This document shows, one piece after another, positions 40,958-50,067 of a DNA stretch of 64,000 bases. Source of the DNA: a bacterium 1XD21-70 (GTDB lineage Bacteria > Bacillota > Clostridia > Lachnospirales > Lachnospiraceae); contig RAYB01000006.1 in the NCBI GenBank assembly GCA_003669055.1, forward strand, positions 62,001 to 126,000, written 5' to 3'. A program made the position numbers and the translations under genes. Numbering within the stretch: the stretch's first letter is position 1; every line of letters starts with the position of its first letter. Below the pieces are notes generated by a model. The model was not told the origin of the DNA. It worked only from the letters and a program-made list of their open reading frames with translations, and searched no databases.

Positions 40958-41401
40958 TTATTCGTCTTTGTAGAAAAAACCCACAACCGCATTTTTGATT
41001 TTCTCAATCTCACCGACCGGAAGATCTTCGAAAAATTCAGCCGGAAGGCCCGTTACCTTTGTAGCAACGATTTTCGCGTATGTCGTGGTTGATTCCGGAA
41101 CGAATGAAGAAACGCCCGTTTTGTTGAACGCCTTTTCAATCGCCGTCAGATCGCGGCCGCGTAAATCTTCCAAGCCGTGAAGGTCAAGTTCCCGGAATGT
41201 TTCCCCCTCAAAATCAAAAGGTTTCCGGAATGTGATGATCAATTCATCCTCCTGGCCCTCTTTTTTTGGAAGAAGCGACGTTTTCCCCTCCTGTGGCGGC
41301 TGCGCCACCGGGATTTCAGGGATCACTTTTTCCAGTGCGTTTTCTGCTGCATTTTCTCCGGTGTACTCTTCCCGGCTTGTTTCTGTATAGCTGTTATCCA
41401 T
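40958..41401 (-). CDS. Tail assembly chaperone (gp41/E-like)
   Basis: A 147-residue acidic protein. The C-terminal 90 residues follow the tail assembly pattern: DELIITFRKPFDFEGETFRE, LEDLRGRDLTAIEKAFNK, and FEDLPVGEIEKIKNAVVGFF. The N-terminal 50 residues are low-complexity. Such chaperones coat the tape measure during tail assembly. Confidence 0.72.
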   Translation of the reverse strand: MDNSYTETSREEYTGENAAENALEKVIPEIPVAQPPQEGKTSLLPKKEGQEDELIITFRKPFDFEGETFRELDLHGLEDLRGRDLTAIEKAFNKTGVSSFVPESTTTYAKIVATKVTGLPAEFFEDLPVGEIEKIKNAVVGFFYKDE

Positions 41402-41428
41402 GCTTATTTCCTCTCTTTCATATTATTT

Positions 41429-41938
41429 TTATATCTGGCTGCGGACTTTTTGCAGACGGTCAACGCCGTTTAATTTCCAGATCATGTTGTATTTATCCAG
41501 TTCCAGGACATTGTTTCCGCCGATCGTGATCTTGCAATAAGTCAACTCACGAACGACTTTCGGCTCCCCTTTTCCGCCCTTTTTCAGCGTTCCCAGGTCA
41601 AACGATTTTACTTTCCCCTTTGTCGTTACGACAATTCCCTGAAAATCATTCGTCTGTGTAGCCGTGTCGGTCATTTGCATGGAACCGCGGTAAATGACAA
41701 GCCCTGTCTGTGTAATGTAATCAAAATATTCCTGGCCGATATTCTGGAATGTGGTTTCTGTTTCCAGGGAACCGAAGGCGCCTTCGATCGCTTCCTCAAT
41801 CTCTCCGCCGATTCCGGCCCCGTCGATTGTTTCCGTCAGGTATTCAAAATTAGGCAGCGTCACTTCTGCGGAAACGCCTAAATACCTGTGTGCGTTCCCG
41901 TAAGTATTAAAGTTGTTTAACACTGTGGGTATTTTCAT
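41429..41938 (-). CDS. Phage major tail tube protein (FII)
   Basis: A 169-residue tube protein of the P2 FII family: NNFNTYGNAHRYLGVSAEVT, EETFQNIG-type middle, DTATQTNDFQGIVVTTKGKV and YCKITIGGNNVLELDKYN. It stacks in rings to form the inner tube of the contractile tail. It follows the sheath gene directly, sharing one base. Confidence 0.88.
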   Translation of the reverse strand: MKIPTVLNNFNTYGNAHRYLGVSAEVTLPNFEYLTETIDGAGIGGEIEEAIEGAFGSLETETTFQNIGQEYFDYITQTGLVIYRGSMQMTDTATQTNDFQGIVVTTKGKVKSFDLGTLKKGGKGEPKVVRELTYCKITIGGNNVLELDKYNMIWKLNGVDRLQKVRSQI

Positions 41939-43413
41939 TATTCAGCACCCCCTTCCAGCGCGGCTTCCGTAATTGTCGGATCAAATTCAAACACATTTTC
42001 TATATCCTCTGCCGGTGCATAGCCGCCGATCCTGGTATGGAATAAAATGTGTCCGTTCAAGATTTCATTGATCGGATTTTCGTCATGGTCAAAAACGATT
42101 TCCCCGCCCGCTATATCATCCGATCCCTGAAGGCTGTTCAGCTGCATATTGAATCCGGAAACAATTTCATCAATCAGGCGGTAATTTGTCAGATCGTCAA
42201 CCTTCTGGAAAAAGGTCAGTTTGAAATTGTTCTCGATGTAATCAAAAATAGTTACAATGTTGATCCACCTGTCGATCGGATCCGACGACGAAGGATAAGC
42301 CGCCGTATTATTTCCCCAGCATTTCCAGCCGTTTGAATTGATCGCCGTCACAATTCCGCAAGCGTTCGCGTAATCGTTGGCTTCATCCATTTCCAGCGTG
42401 ACTTCCTCACCGTCTGCCGTATAAAGCCCGGTAATTTTCAGATCCTTGTTTGACGGGGAAGCGGACGGAACGCCGCCATTATTCGCCGCCAGCCATTCCA
42501 GGTGTGCGGCCAGCTGTGCGCTGTAATAATATTTATAATCACCGACGCCGACCAGCGGCCACGCAACGATCATATTTCTGTCGGAATACGCGCTTTTATC
42601 CTTGTATTCCTTGATTTCCTCCATAGAATCCGCTTTTCCTTCTGCCGTGTCCAGGTCAGAAACAACTTTCGCCGTGAAAAGGCTGGAAATCAGCTGCGCC
42701 TTTGCATTAAGCGCCAGATTTACGGCCGGAATATGCGACCATCCAGGCGCCAGCAAAAGGGAAGGAACAATTCCGTACTTCGGATAAACCCGCCCGATCA
42801 ACTCCATTCCGGTTTTCTTTTTGGTTTTCACATTGTAGGAACCGATCACATCCTCATATGTGACAAGCGACGGATCCAGCTGTGCAAACGTGGCTTTCAG
42901 GCTCGTTTCGTTCTTTGCCGCGCCCGTGCTGATAATTGCAACCGTTACTGTGCCGTCGCTGTTGAATGTGGCGATATAGTCCTCTTCATCCTTGTAAACG
43001 GTTTCCGCTTCCCCCGTGGATGAAATGGAAAGTTTATCCAGAAGGATCCCTGTTTCGTTAATCTGGATTTTCCCGCCCACAACGCCATATTCTTTTGAAA
43101 GCTGCGCTTTTACATGCTTTTCAGGATCCAGCACATTGATCATTACAATAGGCGCAACCCCGAAAACATCAAAACTCGCATACATGGACTGGCACAACGT
43201 ATAATTTTTAAAGTCTGTGCAATATCCAAGATCATTGATTGCGGCCGACTTGTTATGAAAAACAAACGGCTTGTTTACGGTATCATACGGATCTTCCGCC
43301 ATATTGACGGGCGCCGTTCCGATCACGCATTGAATACACCCATCCGATTTGATCGGAATGGATAATTGCGTCGGAATCCGCCGTGTCCGTATACCATGCT
43401 TATAATTAGACAT
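41938..43413 (-). CDS. Phage tail sheath protein
   Basis: A 491-residue sheath protein. Typical are IKSDGCIQCVIGTAPVNMAE near the start, KYGIVPSLLLAPGWSHIPAV and DRWINIVTIFDYIENNFKL in the C-terminal domain. It defines the phage as a myovirus. AAGGAGAATAAAGC precedes the ATG. Confidence 0.92.
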   Translation of the reverse strand: MSNYKHGIRTRRIPTQLSIPIKSDGCIQCVIGTAPVNMAEDPYDTVNKPFVFHNKSAAINDLGYCTDFKNYTLCQSMYASFDVFGVAPIVMINVLDPEKHVKAQLSKEYGVVGGKIQINETGILLDKLSISSTGEAETVYKDEEDYIATFNSDGTVTVAIISTGAAKNETSLKATFAQLDPSLVTYEDVIGSYNVKTKKKTGMELIGRVYPKYGIVPSLLLAPGWSHIPAVNLALNAKAQLISSLFTAKVVSDLDTAEGKADSMEEIKEYKDKSAYSDRNMIVAWPLVGVGDYKYYYSAQLAAHLEWLAANNGGVPSASPSNKDLKITGLYTADGEEVTLEMDEANDYANACGIVTAINSNGWKCWGNNTAAYPSSSDPIDRWINIVTIFDYIENNFKLTFFQKVDDLTNYRLIDEIVSGFNMQLNSLQGSDDIAGGEIVFDHDENPINEILNGHILFHTRIGGYAPAEDIENVFEFDPTITEAALEGGAE

Positions 43414-43416
43414 GCT

Positions 43417-43680
43417 TTATTCTCCTTCCGTAAGTTTTCTAATATCTGCTTCAGAAAGCGCCGAAATCCGGTCATAGGCGACTGCTGCCACGGTTCCTTC
43501 TGTGTCAACATCCTTTTTCGCCTGAACGATCCCGGAAATCGGTACAATCAGATTTTTAATAATCGGCTTTTTTGCCGCCAGCTTTTCCAGCTTTTTAGGA
43601 ATCCCGCCACTGAAAACGGCGCCGCTTTTTGCGACGCCGCGAAGTGTAGGCCCTATATACATAACCTGTTCATTAGTCAT
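43417..43680 (-). CDS. Small protein before the tail sheath
   Basis: An 87-residue protein (MTNEQVMYIGPTLRGVAKS, then GGIPKKLEKLAAKKPIIKNL) in the usual place between head-tail joining genes and the sheath in related phages. It overlaps the tail-completion gene by 8 bases. Likely a structural or assembly protein; function unknown. Confidence 0.65.
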   Translation of the reverse strand: MTNEQVMYIGPTLRGVAKSGAVFSGGIPKKLEKLAAKKPIIKNLIVPISGIVQAKKDVDTEGTVAAVAYDRISALSEADIRKLTEGE

Positions 43681-44143
43681 ATTCTGTCACCTCAATTTCT
43701 GGCGCTTCCACCGTCCATAATGTAGACATACCGCCGATAAATTTCGGCCAGGTATTTTCTTCCTGGAATTTTTTGGTAAGCGGAAAAGTTATCCGGTATC
43801 TGCTATCTATCAGCCGTTTTGACAGAAAACGCTTTTCTAGCTTATTCAGCACGTTTGCAACGTCAAAATGGCCCTGATTGTTAGGATTTTTGTCTACAAT
43901 CCCAACCAGGAAATAGATCGAACATATATTGTTGCTTTCCTCTCCGTTTATTTCCTCTTCATCCAGGCATACCAGGACATACGGGAAGTGTTCGTCGTCG
44001 TTTTTGCTCTTTTTGGCGGGCAAATTCTGCGGATATACGTTAAAATCCAGGTATTCACCCGCATTATTGATTGATGTATAGCCCTTTAATTCCTCTTTTA
44101 CCTCATTGACAAGCGCCTTCTGAAGCAAAACATCCGTCTGCAT
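43673..44143 (-). CDS. Probable tail completion/terminator protein
   Basis: A 156-residue protein with YPQNLPAKKSKNDDEHFPYV and VLVCLDEEEINGEESNNIC-like segments, in the position of a tail terminator (P2 R/Mu gp37-like) before the sheath. Identification rests mainly on gene order and size. Confidence 0.55.
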   Translation of the reverse strand: MQTDVLLQKALVNEVKEELKGYTSINNAGEYLDFNVYPQNLPAKKSKNDDEHFPYVLVCLDEEEINGEESNNICSIYFLVGIVDKNPNNQGHFDVANVLNKLEKRFLSKRLIDSRYRITFPLTKKFQEENTWPKFIGGMSTLWTVEAPEIEVTEYD

Positions 44144-44152
44144 ACCCTAGAA

Positions 44153-44740
44153 TCACCCCTTCCGCAATATATTATTTACCTCTGCATTGATACGCTTTTC
44201 CAGCGTTTCCCCAGCTTCTTTGTTGATTTTTTCCATGATTTCTTCGTTTTTCGCCATCTGTGGAACCGAAGGCCCGTATAGCTGCTTGATCGGAAGGCGC
44301 TTGCTTGATACGCGATTCCATACGCCGGTATGCCCGCTTTTCATATCAGCAATAAAGGCTTTCGGATCTCCGGAAAGCGGCTTCAGCCCTCCGGATTTTT
44401 CCACGCCCGCCGAATATACGCCAGGGGAAAAACCTTTTTTCGTGCGCTTTACTCCCCTTTTGGGGCTTACCTTGAATTTTGACAGCGCGATCGGGCTTCC
44501 GCTGGAAACAACCGCCCCGGAAAGACTGCTTTTTGAAGCGTTCACCGTCCGGATCGTTCCGCGTACTGTGCCACTTGAAACATAATAGCGCTGCGGAACC
44601 TCTTTCCCCATGTTTTTACGGATATTCGACACGGCCCGATTGATCGCCCTGGAAACTACAAGCGGCGCCTTGCTTTTGAAGGCTCCAAGCCGCTGTTCTA
44701 TTTCCTCAACGCCTGAAACTTCAATTTTTTGTATGATCAT
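44153..44740 (-). CDS. Minor tail protein Z-like (GPZ)
   Basis: A 195-residue, basic protein resembling the GPZ family: a helical N-terminus with VSRAINRAVSNIRKNMGKEV and RYYVSSGTVRGTIRTVNAS, and a Gly/Lys-rich middle (KGFSPGVYSAGVEKSGGL). It is placed between the head-tail joining gene and the tail completion gene, as expected. Confidence 0.68.
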   Translation of the reverse strand: MIIQKIEVSGVEEIEQRLGAFKSKAPLVVSRAINRAVSNIRKNMGKEVPQRYYVSSGTVRGTIRTVNASKSSLSGAVVSSGSPIALSKFKVSPKRGVKRTKKGFSPGVYSAGVEKSGGLKPLSGDPKAFIADMKSGHTGVWNRVSSKRLPIKQLYGPSVPQMAKNEEIMEKINKEAGETLEKRINAEVNNILRKG

Positions 44741-45066
44741 TAGCCAGCATTTCCCTTCAAAATGATTGTATAGCCGCCGAAATCCTCCAACACGTTCCCC
44801 ACCTGGTATGATTCGCCGTCAAATTCCATGATCTGATCAATGACCGGCTGATCCGGCATATGCTCTTTTTGAACGAAAAACAGCTTGCTATCTTCAAAAA
44901 TGCCGTCAGAATCGGCCGTTTTCCCCAGGTTTAGCTGTAAAAGTGTTTCGTTATCCACAACAACGGGGATTTCTGCCCCGTCAATATTGTGGATTTCCGC
45001 AAACTCATTCAGGTTGAAAAACGTATCTTTGAAATCCTTTTGCAGCTGATCTTTAAATGAACGCAT
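44740..45066 (-). CDS. Head-tail joining protein
   Basis: A 108-residue protein (QLQKDFKDTFFNLNEFAEIH, ending EDFGGYTIILKGNAG) in the head-tail connector position. The pattern fits the small capsid-connector families near gpFII of lambdoid and Mu-like phages. The start at 45066 has GGAGTG 8 bases before it; an in-frame TTG lies just upstream. Confidence 0.62.
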   Translation of the reverse strand: MRSFKDQLQKDFKDTFFNLNEFAEIHNIDGAEIPVVVDNETLLQLNLGKTADSDGIFEDSKLFFVQKEHMPDQPVIDQIMEFDGESYQVGNVLEDFGGYTIILKGNAG

Positions 45067-45072
45067 TTTCAA

Positions 45073-45480
45073 TCACTCCTCTTCGGCGTCGGCTCCGGTT
45101 TCCTCCTCCAGCTTTTCTTCCTGGAAATTGATCACGGTTTCCTGTAATTCTTTCAGGGATTTTTCTTCGTAATTTTCGCCCAGGTCAAGCCCAACGGACG
45201 CCGCATAACTGAAAATATCTTTCTTTGTGCGAATTTTCCGGATTTCCTCCGGGCTTTTAAGCGCGTCCGGAACCTTTTCATTGAATCCGCTGAAATCTCC
45301 GCCTTCATCCTCCGGATCGTCTGCTTCATCCGCAAAAACGGGCGCCACGTCTGCCGGTTCCACGAATTTTTTACTTTTCAGGAACGCAAGATCGGCGCCG
45401 GAAATGTCGGCCGGAAGAATTGTTCCCGGATTGTATGCTTTCCCGCCTGTTACGACCGTTACTTTTGTTTTGTACCTCAT
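45073..45480 (-). CDS. Head protein, acidic (possible head-completion role)
   Basis: A 135-residue protein with a beta-rich start (YKTKVTVVTGGKAYNPGTIL) and a long acidic C-terminus (a Glu/Asp-rich tail after residue 60). It overlaps the capsid stop by one base (TAATG). Related phages have a small protein with this layout downstream of capsid E; its function is not established. Confidence 0.6.
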   Translation of the reverse strand: MRYKTKVTVVTGGKAYNPGTILPADISGADLAFLKSKKFVEPADVAPVFADEADDPEDEGGDFSGFNEKVPDALKSPEEIRKIRTKKDIFSYAASVGLDLGENYEEKSLKELQETVINFQEEKLEEETGADAEEE

Positions 45481-46520
45481 TATGCACCAGCCTCCTTCTT
45501 TGCATAGATAACCGCCCAAGAATCCACATCAAACGGACGCGGAAGCGGTCTTGAAGTCAATCTTACTTTCTTTGCCTCGCTGTTTTCATCAGCCCATACT
45601 TTAGGAACCAGCTTTCCTTCGTATGATCTGAATTTTTTATCTTCCATCTGCGTAACAAGCCCATATTCAATCTGGCCTTCACCGTCAGAATGGCCCAGAA
45701 GGACGGTTCCGGGCGGGATAATGGATTCATCCTCCCCTTCATCGTTCAAAAACCATTCATCATATGTATAAAGGTCAAGATCCAACTCCGCTATACGCCC
45801 GTAAAAGGTCAGCGCCGGATCTACAACACGCGGTTCAATCACGACATTTTTCATGTTCAAAACGTCCATAGCCTTGATCACGAATGTATTCATGATGAAA
45901 TCTTCGATTACATCAGACGAAAAGATCGCAATGTCAGGCGCCCGGCCGGTATCTTTGATAATCTTCTTTCGCAAGCTGCGGAAAAGCGGAAGCGGATTGA
46001 CCGTTGCAAGCGTCCATTGTTCATCATTTCCCAGGACAACAATATTTGTAAATCCGAAATCAATCTGGAAATCCAGCCCTTCCTCTTCGTCAACCACATC
46101 CAGCTTGCCCTCGAAAAGAATCTGTCTGCACATCCATTCTTTTCTTCTGTCGATAGACTCTTCCAGATCGGTCAGGTCTTTTGCAAGAAGTTCGTCCTCT
46201 CTTTCCTCCGGCGTCCTCTGCGAATAGATGTTTTCACCGATCGCGCGGCTGGAAATGTCGTCAACGGTCAGCGGTCTTTCAGGCGCGATTTTCGGCGTTG
46301 AAAACTGATTCGTTTTCCATCCCTGGCGCGAAATGACTTTCCCGCCCTTGCGCGGGCTTACAAACGGCGCCATGATACGTTTTCCCTTGCGTACATCAAA
46401 TTCAACCTTTTCTGTTACGTGCGTCTGTTCATGCGGGAAAAAGGTTTTCTGTAAAAAGGATCTAACGGGCGGCGTCTGATCATACGCTTCCATCATTTCC
46501 CGTGTGGTATATTCTGCCAT
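45480..46520 (-). CDS. Major capsid protein E
   Basis: A 346-residue capsid protein of the lambda gpE type: RSFLQKTFFPHEQTHVTEKV, KKIIKDTGRAPDIAIFSSDV and AILFEGKLDVV-like segments. It builds the icosahedral shell together with the decoration protein D that precedes it. AAGGGGGTATGAAAG lies before the ATG. The order protease, decoration, capsid is the lambda order. Confidence 0.9.
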   Translation of the reverse strand: MAEYTTREMMEAYDQTPPVRSFLQKTFFPHEQTHVTEKVEFDVRKGKRIMAPFVSPRKGGKVISRQGWKTNQFSTPKIAPERPLTVDDISSRAIGENIYSQRTPEEREDELLAKDLTDLEESIDRRKEWMCRQILFEGKLDVVDEEEGLDFQIDFGFTNIVVLGNDEQWTLATVNPLPLFRSLRKKIIKDTGRAPDIAIFSSDVIEDFIMNTFVIKAMDVLNMKNVVIEPRVVDPALTFYGRIAELDLDLYTYDEWFLNDEGEDESIIPPGTVLLGHSDGEGQIEYGLVTQMEDKKFRSYEGKLVPKVWADENSEAKKVRLTSRPLPRPFDVDSWAVIYAKKEAGA

Positions 46521-46534
46521 TCTTTCATACCCCC

Positions 46535-46960
46535 TTATTCATATTTCTGTACATTCCGAAGGTAGATCCCCACCTTTTTCATGTCATTTTCATAGGTTTC
46601 AACCGTTGCGCCCTCTCCGGTAACAATAACGGCGGCGCGGTTCATTTCTCCGGTCTGGTAACATACGGCCGGGATATTGTCCGCGGAAGCGTCGGTTCCT
46701 GTGTCGGTATCGTCTGCCAGGATTCCGAAAACATTCATTTCCGCGTTTTCCGTTTTGGCGCTTTCTCCCTCTCCGGTTGTTACTGTTACTACGGTTCCGG
46801 CAATATAACCGGCCCCGTCAGCACATTTCATAATCAGGGAACCGCGTTTCAAAACGCCCTGGCCAGCTTTCAGCCCGATCCCCTCTTTCATGATAGGAAA
46901 TTTATTTCCGGCAATCAGGGAATCCGGTTTAAATTCTCCGGTCTGTTCAAATAACTTCAT
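46535..46960 (-). CDS. Head decoration protein D
   Basis: A 141-residue protein: EFKPDSLIAGNKFPIMKEGI, AGYIAGTVVTVTTGEGESAK and NMNVFGILADDTDTGTDAS-like segments follow the lambda gpD-type pattern. It caps the threefold sites of the expanded shell. It starts 5 bases after the protease/scaffold gene. Confidence 0.82.
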   Translation of the reverse strand: MKLFEQTGEFKPDSLIAGNKFPIMKEGIGLKAGQGVLKRGSLIMKCADGAGYIAGTVVTVTTGEGESAKTENAEMNVFGILADDTDTGTDASADNIPAVCYQTGEMNRAAVIVTGEGATVETYENDMKKVGIYLRNVQKYE

Positions 46961-46965
46961 GCCTT

Positions 46966-48177
46966 TTACCTCCTTCTGCTGTCGTTTTTCAGCTTTGCAG
47001 CGAAGCCGCTTACTTTCTGCGCGTTTTCGGCCTGTTTCTGGCCCTCCGGATCATATCCCGTGTTAGGCTCCGATCCGACTGCTGCCGCGCCGGAATCCTG
47101 TAAATCATCAACCATCTGATCCAGGAATTTTTTTCCGGCTGCATTGTTGGCCTTCATCTGCGTCAGCGCCAGAGCAGCGGCCGACATTGGTTCATCATAT
47201 TTCGCCTTCGCCAGCAATTCTTCCGGGATTCCGTTTGAAATTTCGTCAATGGCTTTCAGGCGTTCCCGTTCTGCGGAAACGGCTTCGGCTGCGATTGCAG
47301 CGCACAACTGCGGATATGCTGCTTTCAGTGCTGCGGCGTCAGTAATAACCGGCGCTGTCTTGTCTTTTTCATCCATTGTTGATTTTCCTTTCTGAATTGT
47401 ATTTGTTGTATCAAAAAAAGCCCCGGTTTCTTTCTGCGGCGTTTTAGAAAGATCCTGAACCTTTTTCCGTATGTTATCCGGAACGAAATTTTCAATATAG
47501 TTATTAAAGCTATACGGAACCCCGTTCACTATGAAATTGTTAGAAACGGCGTTATTCTGGAAATCGGATTCAATCACACAATCACAAAATCCAGCGTCAA
47601 CCGCTTCTTGACCGACATACCAGCTTTCTTCATCCATAAGCCGGTTTATTTCTTCTTCCGTTTTGTCCAGCCGTTCCATGTACGCGGAAACAATGCTTTT
47701 CTTCACCTGGTTTGTAACCTCTGCCAGCTTTAAAAGTTCTTCGGTTTCATAAGAACCCCATAGGCTGATCGTCGGATTATGTGCCATCAGGATCGCATTT
47801 TTGGCGATCTTGCGCTCTTCGCACGCCATCAGGATAATTGTTGCAGCACTGGCGCATATCCCTATAATTGTACCCGTGATCTTTGCCTTATTCAGAATAA
47901 GCGCGTTATATATCGCGTTTGCAGCGAACACATCCCCGCCGCCAGACTGGATCACCACATTTATAACTTTCTTATCCCCCAGCGCGTTTAATTCATTGAT
48001 AAAATTCCGGTATGTGATACAATCATCATCCCACCAGCTTTCTTCCGACTGGATTGTTCCGAAAAGCTGTAATTCCGCCGTATCTCCATTATCCAGGAAA
48101 TTCCAGAATTTAGCCGTTTTCGGCTTCTGATTCCCCGCCGCTGTCGGCTGATTTGTTATCATCGGTTTTCGTTTCAT
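46966..48177 (-). CDS. Head maturation protease (ClpP/S14-like) with scaffold tail
   Basis: A 403-residue protein. The N-terminal domain is a ClpP-type serine protease: VIQSGGGDVFAANAIYNAL, the nucleophile Ser in GICASAATIILMA, and the His in AILMAHNPTISLWG. The C-terminal 150 residues are a charged, Ala-rich scaffold-like region (AAYPQLCAAIAAEAVSAER). It processes and shapes the procapsid. It overlaps the 3' end of the portal gene by 68 bases; GAGGAAG precedes the ATG used. Confidence 0.87.
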   Translation of the reverse strand: MKRKPMITNQPTAAGNQKPKTAKFWNFLDNGDTAELQLFGTIQSEESWWDDDCITYRNFINELNALGDKKVINVVIQSGGGDVFAANAIYNALILNKAKITGTIIGICASAATIILMACEERKIAKNAILMAHNPTISLWGSYETEELLKLAEVTNQVKKSIVSAYMERLDKTEEEINRLMDEESWYVGQEAVDAGFCDCVIESDFQNNAVSNNFIVNGVPYSFNNYIENFVPDNIRKKVQDLSKTPQKETGAFFDTTNTIQKGKSTMDEKDKTAPVITDAAALKAAYPQLCAAIAAEAVSAERERLKAIDEISNGIPEELLAKAKYDEPMSAAALALTQMKANNAAGKKFLDQMVDDLQDSGAAAVGSEPNTGYDPEGQKQAENAQKVSGFAAKLKNDSRRR

Positions 48178-49804
48178 CGGTTTCTTCCTCGCTTTCTTTT
48201 TCGATTTCCTCCGGATTTTTGCTTTCCGGCTGTTTTTCCACCCCTGAAGAAGCGATTCCGGCCGCTTCCATCAGCTGTTTTTCACGCGCCAGCTGTGCGA
48301 CGTTGCTATCAAAATCACCGCCAGTCATTTCTATGGTTTCCCGCTGCCGCGTGGATAAGCCAATATTGATCCGCTTTTCTGCCGCGTTTACCTCTTTCAC
48401 CGGATCAATCATACCTTGCGCTGGCCCGTTCCACTGTGCGCCGCAATATGCAGCGCGGATTAAGGGATCCAAAAAGAATCCCGGCGCCTTCAGGCGGCCG
48501 CTTGCGATCGCTTCCGTCAGGAATATTTCATACACTGGCTGGCAAAAGTCAGCCGCCATCCACGATCTTTTCATCCGGAACGCTTTCCAGGCTTCCAGCA
48601 ATGCAGCGCGGGAAGCGGAATAACTTGACGAAAAATTTTTTACAAGAAGTTCAACCGGTATTTCCAGGGCGGCGCCGACGTATTTTGCAAGCGACGTTGT
48701 AAAGGCGTCGAAATTGCTTGACGGCCTTTTCGCGTCTGCAATCTCCACGCCCTCACCCGGCCCCAGCATATTGACCATGCCGGGGCCTATCTCGTAATTT
48801 ACATCATCATCGGAAACTCGATCTTCTTCATCCACAATGCCAGTAAAGCCCGTTTCCGACGTTCCTTTTTCGGACGTTATGAACACGGTAAAAAATCCGT
48901 TGATAACGGCCGCCATCATTTCCGCTTCGCTGTATCTTGTCAGCTGCTTTAATGATTCAATGACGGGCGCCAGGTATGGAACGCCCCTATATTGTTCTGC
49001 CCTCTCTGTTTCGTATATCATCAGGACATTAGGCGTTCCGGTTTTATTCCCAAACGCCTTAACCCTTTTCCACTCTTTCCGTGTATAAAGGTTGCTGTTT
49101 GGATATGTAGAACAAATATGATAGGCAACAACCCGGTTATTGCTGTCTACTTCAACGCCGTTGAAAATCCGGTTTTTCGTGTCCGGATCCGTGGCGTATA
49201 AATAGACATTATTCCCGGTACTGTGCGGCGTGGAAACGCGATCCGATTCTATTAAATGCACCCGCAACCCATACGGAAGCGCCCTTGTGGGCTTTTCGTA
49301 TTCCAGAAGCACGCAAGCGTCGCCATTCATCAGCCAGGACATACACGCCACCTGTTGAATCTCATAAAAATTATTTACTCGTGTAGAATCACAAAACTTT
49401 GACTTCGCCCACAATTCAAATTCGCGTTCCGCGGCCCGCTGCCAGGCGGCGGCTTCATCCATAGACAAGCCAAGAAGATCCGCGTCAATCGTGCTTTTCA
49501 GGCGCAACCCTTCCCCGACTATATTTGTCCGGTTCGTTTTTATGGCTGATACTGCCAGGGGCGCCGACATAAACAGGCTTCGCGATCTCTGCCGCAATAC
49601 CAGGATATTTTTATCAATATCTTCCTGTGGCGTTTTGCTGGACGCCAGCCAGCCACGCATTGAATTTTTATTCCGTGCCGCCCCTGATTCATCATACCCG
49701 GAATTTTGAAAAGCCCTCATTGTTTGCAGCTTCCAGCGGGCCGATTCCCGCCGTAATGCCGCCTGTGGGCTTATCTTTTCTATGGCTTTATCAATAATAT
49801 TCAT
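48110..49804 (-). CDS. Phage portal protein (lambda B-type)
   Basis: A 564-residue portal of the lambda gpB family: ALRRESARWKLQTMRAFQ, VSAIKTNRTNIVGEGLRLKS, MLQGPGEGVE-like and AALLEAWKAFRMKRSWMA segments. It forms the dodecameric ring through which DNA is packed. The last 50 residues are acidic and extend over the protease gene start. Confidence 0.9.
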   Translation of the reverse strand: MNIIDKAIEKISPQAALRRESARWKLQTMRAFQNSGYDESGAARNKNSMRGWLASSKTPQEDIDKNILVLRQRSRSLFMSAPLAVSAIKTNRTNIVGEGLRLKSTIDADLLGLSMDEAAAWQRAAEREFELWAKSKFCDSTRVNNFYEIQQVACMSWLMNGDACVLLEYEKPTRALPYGLRVHLIESDRVSTPHSTGNNVYLYATDPDTKNRIFNGVEVDSNNRVVAYHICSTYPNSNLYTRKEWKRVKAFGNKTGTPNVLMIYETERAEQYRGVPYLAPVIESLKQLTRYSEAEMMAAVINGFFTVFITSEKGTSETGFTGIVDEEDRVSDDDVNYEIGPGMVNMLGPGEGVEIADAKRPSSNFDAFTTSLAKYVGAALEIPVELLVKNFSSSYSASRAALLEAWKAFRMKRSWMAADFCQPVYEIFLTEAIASGRLKAPGFFLDPLIRAAYCGAQWNGPAQGMIDPVKEVNAAEKRINIGLSTRQRETIEMTGGDFDSNVAQLAREKQLMEAAGIASSGVEKQPESKNPEEIEKESEEETDETKTDDNKSADSGGESEAENG

Positions 49805-49815
49805 GTTTCACCGCC

Positions 49816-50055
49816 TTAAATGTCACGCGGAAGAAAACGGAAAGCCTTATTTTTCCCGCCGTTCGCTTCCAGCGATTCAATTTGTTTTTCCAGGTCTTTA
49901 ATTGCTGCCCGTATGGTAGAAAGATCGGCCCGTTTCAGGCTCTTTGTGCCGATCGTGTATTCCTGATTCAGCAACACGGCTTCTTCTGCTTCGTAGTACA
50001 TAGAAAGCCGCTTTTTGTACCGTTCCAGACGTTCCTTCTGTAATCTTGTCAACAT
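49816..50055 (-). CDS. Small head-joining protein (gpW-like/DUF6148)
   Basis: A 79-residue helical protein (LERYKKRLSMYYEAEEAVLL, then IKDLEKQIESLEANGG) between the large terminase and portal, the place of lambda W. It probably helps join head and tail. The family name is given tentatively. Confidence 0.7.
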   Translation of the reverse strand: MLTRLQKERLERYKKRLSMYYEAEEAVLLNQEYTIGTKSLKRADLSTIRAAIKDLEKQIESLEANGGKNKAFRFLPRDI

Positions 50056-50067
50056 GTTTCCGCCTTT